Positions 9,602 through 19,510 of a stretch of 30,929 nt of DNA are shown in pieces. Within the stretch, counting starts at the first letter, position 1. Each line of letters starts with the position of its first letter. The notes under the pieces are model-generated. The model had not been told where the DNA came from, did no database searches, and saw nothing but the letters and a program-made list of their open reading frames with translations. The DNA lies in contig JAWQRM010000099.1 of assembly GCA_033557675.1 (NCBI GenBank), positions 1 to 30,929 of the forward strand, read 5' to 3'. Both the position numbers and the translations under genes were made by a program. Source of the stretch: Coptodactyla brooksi (lineage: Eukaryota > Arthropoda > Insecta > Coleoptera > Scarabaeidae).

Positions 9602-12600
9602 TTACTTTTTCTTCGAGGATCGTATACCAAACGTAGGCCTAACGAACCTTTTACGTTCTTCCCGATGACGTTTGTTCCTCTCGTTCATCATCGCATCGCG
9701 TTTTTTCGACGGTACCATAAACGTCATTTGTCTGTTTCCGAATGAATGCATCTTTACGGAATTATCCTCACTTTCCAATCTTTCAGCTAACGATGCCCTG
9801 CGAAACAACAAACAATATATAGAAAGGGAAGGAATTCAAGAAACGGTTATTATTACTTGTTCATTTTTCGTTTCGTACTATGAGTGCCGTTAAATTCTTC
9901 CCCATTCCGCAACTCGAAGAATTTTGGCTCCTTATTCGACTTCTCTGTGCATTCTTCTGTGTATTCCCTCATCTTTCGCTCGCGCTGCAGTATCCTGTGC
10001 TGCTTCTTCATTTCTTTTTTCCAAGACTCGTCCACGTCATCGGAACTGTCACTTTCGAAATCGTCTGAAGATGGATGATCGCCTTCCGATAAAGCCTCTT
10101 CTCCTACGACTTGAAATTCTTCCCCTATAACCTGCCCACCTTTTAGTTGCTTCTTCTTCGTTTTATCCAATCTGGACACGACCGGATTCAAAAGTCTGTA
10201 TTCATCGGCATTTTTGTCGATCTCGAATTCGGGATTGTCGAACAACGCTTTGAATCTGTTATCGGTCAGCAGTGACGAGGCGTTATTCTTTTTCTTTTTC
10301 GTGACTTTATCGGCCATCAATTTCAAAGCCAGATCCTTATTAACTTTCGGCAGTTTATCGACTTTAACCCGAGCTTCTCTATCGTTCTCGATGACCTCTC
10401 GAATTTTCTGTTTGCGAAACTTGTCGAATTCGAACGGGTTGGCGACGTCTCGCGCCTTTTTATATAATCTTACGTCGATAAAGTAACTAAAAGAATATGC
10501 GATTAATTTTATTTTCCTCTATTATTTACTTTAATTGTTACCCGTGCATGTAGGCCCTCAATAAATTGGTTCCTATCAAATGATCTAAACCTAAATTTTC
10601 TAATTCCGGTTTGGTTACAAATTTGTAATCGTCGTAAACCGTTTCTGTGTTGGACTCCTCCAATTCCTCTGTTAAATTGTCTAAGAAGTTGGCCCACTTT
10701 GGCGCCGGACCCAAACTCGGTATATAAAATGTTTGCATCTTTGTGTTTTCGTTTGCGATGAATAGCAATCCAGTATTGGGAACGATACACAAATTATTAA
10801 ACTCGGATTTTGCTTCTATCGACGTGTAGAGCTTGCCCTGTTGTGAAAGGGATAACGGAATCCTTAAGGACGGATTAAAACTAACCCATCAATATTTAGC
10901 TACATTTTCAACACTCAAAACTGACGTGAGGTCTATTTTCCAGTAAAAAAAGACCTCAGGCGACGTGTAATGGTCTATATAATTACGTATTGAGTTAACT
11001 GTACATTAAGTATACTTACGTCGTTCTTATCCCAAATTTTAACGGCCGAGCCGTCCATCGAATAAACAAATTCCTCCCGCTTGTGAAACTCGACGTCCTT
11101 GATCGGCAGCTCGTTTCTGTGATCCTTAATGCAAAACGGCCTCTTCGAGCGCAAATCGTAAAGCAAGACGTGTCCCGTGGCGGTTCCCACGCCCAGCTGC
11201 AGCGCCCCGTTGAACTTGAGCGCCGTTATCGACGGGAACGCCTGCAACCTACCCAGAAACGTTTCATCCCAATTCCCCGCCGGACTTAACCTTTCCTGAC
11301 AACCCACCGGTCGGCGTCGTCCATTAAACTGAGGGCGCAATCGAAGCTCCCCGTCGCACTCTTCGTTCTCGCATCCCACGCCTCGACCCTCCCCTCCTGA
11401 GTGCCGCACACCAGCAGGTGGTGGACGGGATTGATCTCGCACCTGGCCATGGCCGACGCCTCGCTCGAGTACGGCGTCAGAAACTGCCCGCGCTCCAGGT
11501 TGAGCCGGTAGACGTCCGGCGAACTGCCGACGACGTAAAGGTCGCACGTCGGGGAGTGGTACTTCATGTCCCTGCCGAATTTCGGTATTCGCAGACGGTA
11601 GTAACGGCCGTGCGCCACGTGAAACTCGACGTAGCGATCGCATTGCAAAAATACTAGCTATAAAACAAATTTGTATATTTTTTATAGATATTTATATACA
11701 ATTCTATATTGTTTTATATATTCCTATGGATTTATATACCTATATTTACACATAATTATATATATTTTTAATATGATTATAAATATTTAATTTATTATCT
11801 TTAAAATTTTTTAATTATTGCCATTTTTGAGGGTCTTAAAAATAGCGCAAACACTGAAACACGTCGACTAAGAATAGTATCTTTAAGATTAAATATATTA
11901 TCTTTGCATACAGTATAATTCGGTTATAATGTACTTGATGGGACTGAAGATTTTGGTACGTTTTATTAGAAGTACGTTGTAAAAATAAAAATAAACACTC
12001 AGGTGAAGTATATATTTATATTCGTGTTTATAAACCAATACAAGCTCCTATAAGTAGACATATATTCGACTAGAGACGCTCTCGCGCGTGTACAGCTAAC
12101 GTACAAACAAAAAAATGAATGAGGAAGCATTTAACCATAGAAATACATGTTATGCATAATAATAAAGGTTTCGACAATACATTGTATTGTTATTGAAACA
12201 TGATTAAACATAATCTGTCGTATAAGTTTGACGAGTACGTAACTCAAACGTACGTTGCCGTAAATAATTTTCGATCATCAAAGATGCATTTAAAATGCTA
12301 TCATCTGTCATGTCTACACTTTCAAGATATCGTATTACTGTTTTTATGGCCATATCAGCTTCCGCGTAATTTGGGGCAACGCAGTCATAATTTTGAGGGT
12401 CTTCATCTTTTGCGCCTCTTTCACTCTGTTCAGCGACACGTATTTCATGTACAATGTCCATATCTGTGGGCATTTCCGTCATAATAACCGCATCATCCAC
12501 CGTAATAAAGTCGTCAATTGCTGGAAAATTCACCGCAGAAACATCTCCAGCATTTTTCGAAAGCCATTGACTTAAAGGAAGATTACTGTTTATGTCTTCG

Positions 12601-13219
12601 TCTTTGCCAGCGTGCTTAGCAATCCACTAATATTTACATATACGTAAATATAATTATAAGAGGATAAGTTAGCTCTAACTAGATGATAATTATTAAATCC
12701 AGTGACGTCCCGGGGCGCACACTCATGAATATTATTGACAAAAAAATGTACACCGCTGCTTTTTTTATCATTTTGATATTTTTCTGCGGATTAAGCAATT
12801 AAAAATAAAAAAAGAATTAATTCACATAAATTTAATTATTGAATTTACATAATTCAGAAACCGTTCTTTACAATCTAACTAACAAAAAGTAATAACAATT
12901 AAACAGAATATTTTAAAAAAATGTTGGAAATGACCACCTCTCCCTCCTATGCAGGCTTCTGCTCTTTTTCTCATCGATTCACGAACTCTTTCAAAAATTT
13001 CTACAAAATTAGCGAAAGGATCTTTGAGATATTAATAAAAAGCCATTTTTTTTTTAAATTGAACTTTTATGAAGTTCGATTAGTAATATAATATGTAATA
13101 CTGTGTAGTAATACAAAAAGTTCAAATTACTATATGAACTTTTCTACCTAAAATTGGTCTAGAAATGCGTCCTTAAAGTTATGACATACCATTTAGTAGG
13201 ATGTTACTATATGATATAG

Positions 13220-13264
<45 letters not shown>

Positions 13265-13373
13265 GTGTATATGTATTTACATGACTATACATATAATTAT
13301 ATATATTTATATATAATTTGTGTATAATTATTTATACATAATTATACATATTTAAATATAATTATATATATAC

Positions 13374-13411
<38 letters not shown>

Positions 13412-14021
13412 ATTTATATTTATATATACTTACATATAAAGATATATTTTTTGTATATGCATAAAATTATATATACTAATTCGTAATCAAGTGATGTGTA
13501 CCTTGCTGTAGTCGTCGCTCAACACCTCGAACGTAACGCACTCCGAATCGAAGCACCTCTCGAACTTTAGGGACAGATTGTTGACGTCGAAGCATTTCAC
13601 GCGCGGCTTGTAGATGCCGGTCGCCAAAATGTACTGGCCGTCGTTTGAGACGCGTATGGACGTGCTCAGCCCGGGCATGTCGAAGTCCTGAATCAGCTCG
13701 ATCCTCCTCCGTACGTCAACGTCTTTTTTCAGCAGCCTGCGGCGTTTCCTTTCCGTAAGCCACTAACACGTTACACGAATTAATCAGAATATTGCCCCCG
13801 AAACAATGTTTTAATTAAAACAAGCATTGAAATTAAAAGGTGTTAAATTAATGATAGTTTTGTTACAGAATGCTAAAAGTAGCACAAAATTTAAAGCTAT
13901 CATTATTTATTTAGACTATTTAATATATAAATGTAATATACTTGAAATAACTTACTTCTGGTAGAGATTTCCCCGCGCTTAAATTATATATTTTCACATT
14001 ATTCAGATCGGAAACTTGCAT
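9602..14021 (-). CDS. NOL10: NOL10/ENP2 homologue, nucleolar WD40 protein, seven coding exons
   Basis: Minus-strand exons are 14021-13956, 13762-13502, 11657-11308, 11248-11020, 10837-10542, 10486-9857 and 9797-9602. They encode 675 residues, close to the human length. NOL10 (yeast Enp2) is a nucleolar factor of the small-subunit processome needed for 18S rRNA maturation. Family landmarks are the N-terminus MQVSDLNNVKIYNLS, DGQYILATGIYKPRVKCFD and IPKFGRD in the beta-propeller, then LRAYMHGYFIDVRLY at residues about 393-407. The NUC153-type stretch FKALFDNPEFEID sits at about 479-491, followed by an acidic Ser/Asp segment and a basic C-terminus ending SSKKK. Phases agree at all six junctions. 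Exons 2-4 are markedly GC-richer than exons 5-7. The second intron (11658-13501) is enlarged by transposon relics and AT repeats; the others are 55-193 bp. Confidence 0.95.
11911..12626 (-). mobile_element. 3' part of a pogo/Tigger-like transposon with open transposase C-terminus
   Basis: A terminal repeat begins at 11911 with CAGTATAATTCGGTTATAAT, preceded by TA, as in Tigger/pogo elements. On the minus strand an open frame of 140 residues (12626-12204) runs from WIAKHAGKDEDINSN to a TAA stop. Its later part (ADMAIKTVIRYLESVDMTDD) resembles the variable C-terminal tail of pogo-type DDE transposases. The catalytic domain and the other end are missing, so the copy is truncated. It lies in the second NOL10 intron in the same orientation as the gene. 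Confidence 0.7.
12879..13031 (-). pseudogene. C-terminal tail of a second DDE-type transposase
   Basis: The minus-strand frame reads FVEIFERVRESMRKRAEAC followed by IGGRGGHFQHFF. This tail pattern (Arg-rich helix, then GGHFQHxx) is common at the end of insect transposases of the IS630/Tc1/mariner-like group. Only about 45 residues remain, and no terminal repeat was identified. The family assignment is tentative. Confidence 0.4.
13221..13475. repeat. TA-rich microsatellite block in the second NOL10 intron
   Basis: Two nearly pure (TA)n runs (about 13224-13261 and 13379-13406) are joined by imperfect TATA, TTATACATA and ATTATATATT repeats. It ends close to the donor of exon 2. Confidence 0.9.
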
Positions 14022-14553
14022 TATTTATATATATATATATATAAGCTAAAAAAATTAAAACACGTGTTAAATTAACGCCATTTACTTTTGTACTCGTTCT
14101 TAAATGAGGTTATAATCATTTTACCTCCCTTTATAAAATGTAATTGTAAAAAGCCCGTTTTAAAAGTACATTTCACGCAAAATTACGATACTTGAAATTA
14201 AAAATCTACAAGCGAACTATTATAAAGCGAAATCGGCATAAAATCGTTATAGATAACCTAAATTCATTGCGGCAACACCGCCATCTTTCGCTTGACATGC
14301 AAACCGATTTCCTATCCCTTTCCTTCTTGATTATTCCGTATACACCTCTCTTTTACAAATGTTTTGATTATCAGTGTCTGTGACAATTGCTCATCCTTAT
14401 TGACAGGTTAAATACGTTTGACGTACGAGATTTTAAAGAGCTTTTTTTGTTAAGTAGCTCCTCCCCTCGTTCTCTTTCATAGATGGTATTTTCATCTTAG
14501 AAAGAGCATTGGTATCTGGTGCAAGTGACAATTAGTATTTAATCTAAGTGAAA
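14022..14553. promoter_or_regulatory. Divergent intergenic region shared by NOL10 and YKT6
   Basis: Start codons of NOL10 (minus) and YKT6 (plus) are 532 bp apart, so a bidirectional promoter is likely. A (TA)n run lies at 14026-14042. The stretch CACCGCCATCTTTCGC near 14277 reads AAAGATGGCGGTG on the minus strand, which resembles a YY1/Pho-type site. No TATA box can be assigned because of the AT content. Confidence 0.5.
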
Positions 14554-16232
14554 ATGGTAAAAATCTACGCTTTGAGCGTCCTATACAAAGAGCCCAACGT
14601 TGCGAAGTGTTTAAAATCGGCTTTTGAGCTGCAATGTTTCGGATACTTCCAGCGGAGTTCCATACAGGAATTCATGGCTTTCTTCAGCAAGACGATCGTC
14701 GAGCGAACGATTATAGGATCCCGGCAGTCCGTTAAAGAAGGGGGTAGAGCTAAGAATACCTTTCTTCGTCGTTTATCATTATTATCGGGTGCATTTTTTT
14801 TCTTAGAGTATATGTGTCACGTGTACGTACGCGGTGATAATTTAGCCGGCGTCGTAATCTGCGATCACGAGTACAACCCGAGAGTCGCGCACACCCTTAT
14901 TACGAAATACTTGGACGAGTTTACGCAGAAGTATTCGTCTGCAGGCTGGAACGTCCTGACAGAAAGGGACGTGCTGTTTCCCGAGCTAAACGTCATGTTG
15001 GCCAAATATCAAAATCCGAGAGAGGCCGACGCCATGACCAAAATACAAGAGGATCTAGACGAGACCAAGATTATTCTGGTGAGAAATCGAATTTTCAACT
15101 TTTTAAATGAATTAAGTGAATTGCCAAAAAAACTTGGCAATTCACTTGCCAAAAGAACTTTGACGAAGTTGATTGACATTGACGGTTATCATTATAGGGG
15201 TCATATTTTTATAACTGACATTGGCAGATGTCATTTAATAAATGACATTGGCAACTCTCCTTCTAAAGATCGTTTCAACATATATTAAATGATACATACT
15301 TTCAGAAGTATCTTTTTTAATACACACCTTTAAAAAAATACGCGTTTTGTCAGATTGACACAGAGTTTTCATTATGGAGGTTATCTTTTGACAAATGATA
15401 TTGACATTTGAAATTTAGGTTAATCTGTTTCACATTGACAGTTGTCATTACGAGGGTTTTGTTTTTACAATTAATATTAATTAATTTGATAAGTATTCTA
15501 TGCTATCCGAGTATACTTTGTTTGTGTCATCAGAATGTATTATTTGACATCGACAGGTCTGATTATAGAGGTTATTGTTTGACATATACATACAGGTTAA
15601 GTAATTTGACAAATGACATTTTCAGATGAATTTTTTCAGTGTTTAATTAGATTTCGATTTGACAAATGATATATAAATAGAAAGAGTTCAAAAATGCAAA
15701 TACGAGGACCTTTTGGGAACACTGGTCCAATCAAGACGTAGTATAGCGTATTTGAAACGTGGAAGTCCGTAGATGATTATAAAAAACATTGCGACATTTG
15801 TTTATTTAGAGAAAAGTTATTGTGTTTTAAAAATGAGCGTAGGTTCTGAAAAAACTAGCTGCTTTACGATGTCACTTCGACCAAGGCGAGAACGCACTCT
15901 GAAAAAACGCCGCAAACTTTTTCCTTGGCCCTTTATTTTATTTACTCATATTAATGCGCGTTATTGACATACTATGACTAACGCAGTATTTCTATGATAT
16001 TTATCACTCAAATAAGAAAGAGTAATCCATTAAGCAAGGAAAATGAGAACGAAAATTAAATTTACGATCATTTCCGTTTTGATTTTTATTTCAGCATAGC
16101 ACGGTCGGAGCAATTCTTGAGCGTGGAGAGAAATTAGATGACTTAATACAGAAATCGGAAGGCTTAAGTATGCAATCGAAGGCATTTTATAAAACAGCAA
16201 GGAAAACGAACAGCTGCTGTACGTTTACTTAA
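14554..16232 (+). CDS. Ykt6: YKT6 homologue, prenylated R-SNARE, three coding exons
   Basis: Exons 14554-14743, 14807-15078 and 16095-16232 encode 199 residues (human has 198). YKT6 is a longin-type R-SNARE that cycles between cytosol and membranes and acts in Golgi, endosome and autophagosome fusion. The longin domain covers residues about 1-130 (MVKIYALSVLYKEPNVAK at the N-terminus; FQRSSIQEFM; MCHVYVRGDNLAGVV). YQNPREAD and DETKIIL precede the SNARE motif, which has its zero-layer arginine at residue 164 (ILERGEKLDD). The protein ends NSCCTFT: Cys195 would be the palmitoylated residue and Cys196 the prenylated residue of a CTFT box. The start is the ATG at 14554 (AAAATGG context); a GTG two codons upstream is not used. 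Intron 2 (1016 bp) is filled with the dispersed TGACA repeat. An AATAAA lies at 16285. Confidence 0.96.
15114..15147 (+). other. 14-bp perfect hairpin just inside YKT6 intron 2
   Basis: AAGTGAATTGCCAA, a loop of AAAAAC, then TTGGCAATTCACTT. It begins 36 nt after the exon 2 donor. It could affect splicing or be a fossil mobile-element end; neither is shown by the sequence. Confidence 0.85.
15148..15670 (-). repeat. Dispersed TGTCAAA repeat copies, reverse orientation, in YKT6 intron 2
   Basis: Repeated pieces such as ATTGACAGTTGTCATTACGA, ATTATGGAGGTTATCTTTTG and TTTGACAAATGACA match the reverse complement of the core seen at 3553 and 5256. At least four partial units are recognisable. Confidence 0.6.
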
Positions 16233-16284
16233 GGTATTATTATAAAATGTTTCCTAAAAAGCAAAAAGAAGAACGCAAAACTTA

Positions 16285-16290
16285 AATAAA
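16285..16290 (+). terminator. Poly(A) signal of YKT6
   Basis: AATAAA 53 nt after the TAA stop codon. Confidence 0.65.
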
Positions 16291-16511
16291 TTATATGTAG
16301 TAAATGTCCGATACTGTGAAACGTTATATTGATACGAATACCCCTATGCTCTTTTTATATGTGTCTATTTATTGTATGCGTATACATATACATAAAAATA
16401 ATTCAACTGTTATCCAAATTATGCAGAAATTCTTGTATATATTTTTTTCAAGTTTGTAATGTTTTGTTAAATTTGTCGTAAGAATACATGGCCTCAAACA
16501 TTAAAATAATA

Positions 16512-16515
<4 letters not shown>

Positions 16516-16548
<33 letters not shown>
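16516..16548. repeat. (TA)n microsatellite
   Basis: About 16 uninterrupted TA units downstream of YKT6. Confidence 0.95.
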
Positions 16549-16552
<4 letters not shown>

Positions 16553-16919
16553 GTAAAAAAAAATGTGCCTAAACATTTGGGATGGTGTCTACCTACATTC
16601 CTGTCTGATGTGTTTTATTGTTTAGAATATTCCTTCTTTTTTTTAATTTATGTTGTACGATCTTTTAATATCCTTTTGAAAAATAAAAATAAAATTGTTA
16701 AATTGTCCGAATTTTATTTTTTACCCACAAAACTCATAGTGCAGGTTTCACATATGAATTTTTTTACTGATTAAATGCCTAAAATCGCCTTGTAACGATG
16801 TTTAGAAGTTTAAGAATATTAAAAAACATACACTTTACGTAATAAGGCATTTAGGATTGAGTAATTTTTAAAATTTTATTTTTCTCTGTATATTCAAGTT
16901 GGTAGATTTTGATATTAAC

Positions 16920-17465
16920 AGTTCTCTCACAGAAATTAAGTTTTCACAAATGACATTGACAGATGTGGGATAATTTGATTAATAACATTTTTGGCTTATC
17001 GTTTTTCTTAAAAACTGCAAACTTAGGTTAAATGCCTAAATGAAGGCAAAAACATACGCCTTCTAAATGATAATTGAGAAATGAGAAAATTGAAATTCTA
17101 TTTTTAGAATAGGTTGTGTCATAATGACAGGTATTGTTATGGAGGTTATGTTTTGACAAATCACGTTCGTAAATTTACAAAAATTCTTAAGTTTTGTTGT
17201 TTTGTAATCTTAATTATGTGTTACTGGTTACTTTTTAGTGATACACGCAAAAATATTACAGTAGTACAACACAACAAATCACGTTGGACTTTGACATTTC
17301 TGAAAGCGCTGTACATAATTCTCAAAACACTAAAAATGTACCAATTTCTATTAATAATCATTTCATTTCCTCTGCAAGTCTAAGTGAATATGTTTGACGT
17401 TGATAGGGTTTGACTTAGAGGTTATGTTTTGACAGGTCTTACAGATTTTATGTTTTGACATGTAT
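16920..17465 (-). repeat. Further reverse-oriented TGTCAAA repeat copies
   Basis: CAAATGACATTGACAGATGT (16949), ATAATGACAGGTATTGTTAT followed by GGAGGTTATGTTTTGACAAA (17120-17160), and TTTGACTTAGAGGTTATG with TTTTGACAGG (17408-17435) repeat the same order of motifs as in YKT6 intron 2. Confidence 0.6.
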
Positions 17466-18471
17466 TTGATCAATTGGACAAATAAGTCAATATAATTTTA
17501 ACTCTATGTGGACTCCATGCCAGCACAATGAAGAGTTGTGGTTGGTTCAAAAGGGTTCCCAACAAAATACTAATTCTGTTGTATGTTGTTTTGTTTAATA
17601 TTTTATTGATAAAATGATGTTTTATAAGGCGGCCTAATTTTTTTTCCGCCCCAAAATGGGTGTATCCCGTAAAATAAATCAAAAGTACTATTCAACAAAA
17701 CTAGTGCAACATAAAAAATATTACAAAATGGCAACACTATGGATATACAGGATGGTTTCATTTTTGAACATCGCCCGCTGAAAGTTTTCAGAACAAGGTG
17801 GCCTAATATTTTTTCCGCAACTGTTACAAAGGGACAACAGTTCTACATTCTTAAAGTCTATCTTACGTCCTGTAGAGGGTTTTCTACCAGTCTGACTGAC
17901 ACAGCAACCCTTACAATTTGAACAGATAATTTGGTAAATACCACTCTTCTCCGAGAGTGGCTTTATACCTTTGAAGTTGGATAAATTTAAACTTAAAAAT
18001 TTTCCCGCATTTTATACCTCTTTTTGTAAAACCAGTTTAGCTTATTTTTAACATATTCGGACCGGCTCGTTGTTAATGTCGAACATCTGTTTTGTAATGT
18101 CGTTTGTCACTCGATTTTAGACTGTTAAGTAATTTTCTTTATATTGCAATATGTTATTATATATTTTTAAAATCTTGTAGGTCACTGATGGTGCTCCCAG
18201 CGGGGGCGAAACGTCTGTAGAAAATATATTTTAACTAAAATATAGTTATTTACGCAAGAAAAAGGGGTTTTTGATCAATTTACACCTCACCAATACTTGC
18301 AAGATGGATCCATATCAATTCAATATCCCTAAATGTTCAATAATTTAGAGATTTATTTAAAAGTGTTGGAGATCAATTGGAATTGCATTGAAAAATTAGA
18401 TATTTATTTAAACCGACAGCTAAAACTCACTAATAACAATTTACAATTGAACAAAATACGCATGTAAAATC
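17466..18471. other. Intergenic DNA with repeat relics and a hammerhead-like core
   Basis: No gene is seen. A 7-bp hairpin (CCACTCT-TCTCCG-AGAGTGG) lies at about 17942-17961. At 18185-18212 is CTGATGG, T, stem GCTCCC-AGC-GGGGGC, then GAAAC and GTC. This has the layout of a Penelope-type hammerhead core, with the conserved A9 changed to G. CGGCCTAATTTTTTTTCCGC (near 17630) and GGTGGCCTAATATTTTTTCC (near 17797) are two related copies in direct orientation. Confidence 0.5.
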
Positions 18472-18477
18472 TTTATT
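18472..18477 (-). terminator. Poly(A) signal of TMEM222
   Basis: AATAAA on the minus strand, 24 nt beyond the TGA stop. Confidence 0.65.
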
Positions 18478-18500
18478 AAACATAAATATATACGTAACAA

Positions 18501-19031
18501 TCACTTTACGGTCAGGCTAATAACGACAATAATCAATACCAGGACTAAAAACGGCAGCCAAGTTTTCAAGACACCCCCAAAGCTGACGTATTTACCGCGA
18601 ATGGCACATAGTGCCGCCAATTTCATCATATTCCAACTCACGGAGTCGTCGTACGCCATTAAATTTAAAGCGGTCGCGACGTGCGAGTGACAATTGTCGC
18701 AAAACAAATTGTGCACCCTCCCCTTGTAGATGTCAGAGGCCTCTAATACCGCCTCGTCCCAGCCCGTCACGCCTCCCCTGGCCTTCGTCGGATCCAATCG
18801 CCAATACTTGGTGGGTCGGCCGAAGGCCATGTTGTCTTCGGACACGTGGTACGGCCCGGCAAAGTCCCTAATCACGCCGGAGGACGTGCAAATCCCCATG
18901 TGGCCTATTACCGGAAATAGCCACGTTAAAATAGGTATTGGGGTCCACACGATGCAGAAAGGATATCGGTCTTTGCTGACGTCCATCGCGTGCGTCGAAC
19001 CGCTCGAACCGATGCTTCGGTTTAAATTCAT
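18501..19031 (-). CDS. TMEM222: TMEM222 homologue (RTE1/DUF778 family), single exon
   Basis: An uninterrupted frame of 176 residues. The family includes animal TMEM222 and plant RTE1, a Golgi/ER membrane protein acting on the ethylene receptor; the animal role is poorly defined. Recognisable conserved blocks are FCIVWTPIPILTWLFPVIGH (residues 25-44, first hydrophobic segment), GVIRDFAGPYHVSEDNMAFG (52-71), KYWRLDP (75-81), HNLFCDNCHSHVATALNLM (107-125) and WLPFLVLVLIIVVISLTV (158-175, C-terminal membrane segment). The Cys/His cluster CDNCHSH (111-117) is a family signature. The mammalian protein is somewhat longer at its N-terminus; here the first ATG gives a short polar leader before the conserved part. 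No introns, unlike most genes in this window. It is divergently arranged with the receptor gene. Confidence 0.95.
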   Translation of the reverse strand: MNLNRSIGSSGSTHAMDVSKDRYPFCIVWTPIPILTWLFPVIGHMGICTSSGVIRDFAGPYHVSEDNMAFGRPTKYWRLDPTKARGGVTGWDEAVLEASDIYKGRVHNLFCDNCHSHVATALNLMAYDDSVSWNMMKLAALCAIRGKYVSFGGVLKTWLPFLVLVLIIVVISLTVK

Positions 19032-19510
19032 TTACGCGCAATAATTAAAGGCATATCAATAAATAAACGATGTCATTCCTTTTAAAATGTGACAGATAGC
19101 CATATCGGAAAGTGAGGTTATCGACGTGTTTTGATCTATCACGAAGTTTAATAGGTTGCCGCCAGATGGCGCGCAAACTTTCTAATTTGATCGTAAAATT
19201 TTAAATTTATCAGGGCAATACGCACGGACGATAAATAAATTGGCAATTTTTACAAGGCGAAGTTAAGTGTAAACAAGTACAAGTTATATTTAGCTAATTC
19301 GCGCGTTTTGTTACCTTCAAAATAACACCGCAAACAAAATATTTACGTTTTATTTTTCACGTACAACCCGATAATCCGAGACATAATTGCATTGTATATT
19401 TTTATTTATTTTTAAGTCCGTGCATAATAAAAAAACAGCATATCAACGCAAAGGTTATCAAGTTATAAACGTGTACGAAAAATTCATTTGCAGCAAAATG
19501 CAATCGTCGT
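19032..19510. promoter_or_regulatory. Divergent intergenic region between TMEM222 and the receptor gene
   Basis: The two start codons are 479 bp apart. At 19159-19172 is CCGCCAGATGGCGC, which agrees with the CTCF core consensus (CCASYAGRKGGCRS) at 13 of 14 positions by eye. This fits a boundary or promoter-proximal insulator site; occupancy is unknown. Confidence 0.5.

Noticed and set aside
9880..10486. Plus-strand frames opposite the NOL10 C-terminal exons
   Set aside because: Mirror images of the Lys/Glu/Asp-rich NOL10 tail, giving Phe/Ser/Leu-rich translations without a family.
14548..14553. Earlier GTG start for YKT6
   Set aside because: The ATG at 14554 matches the normal family N-terminus; GTG is not a standard start in animals.
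18611..19044. Plus-strand frames of 86 and 104 codons
   Set aside because: Antisense to the well-conserved TMEM222 coding region.
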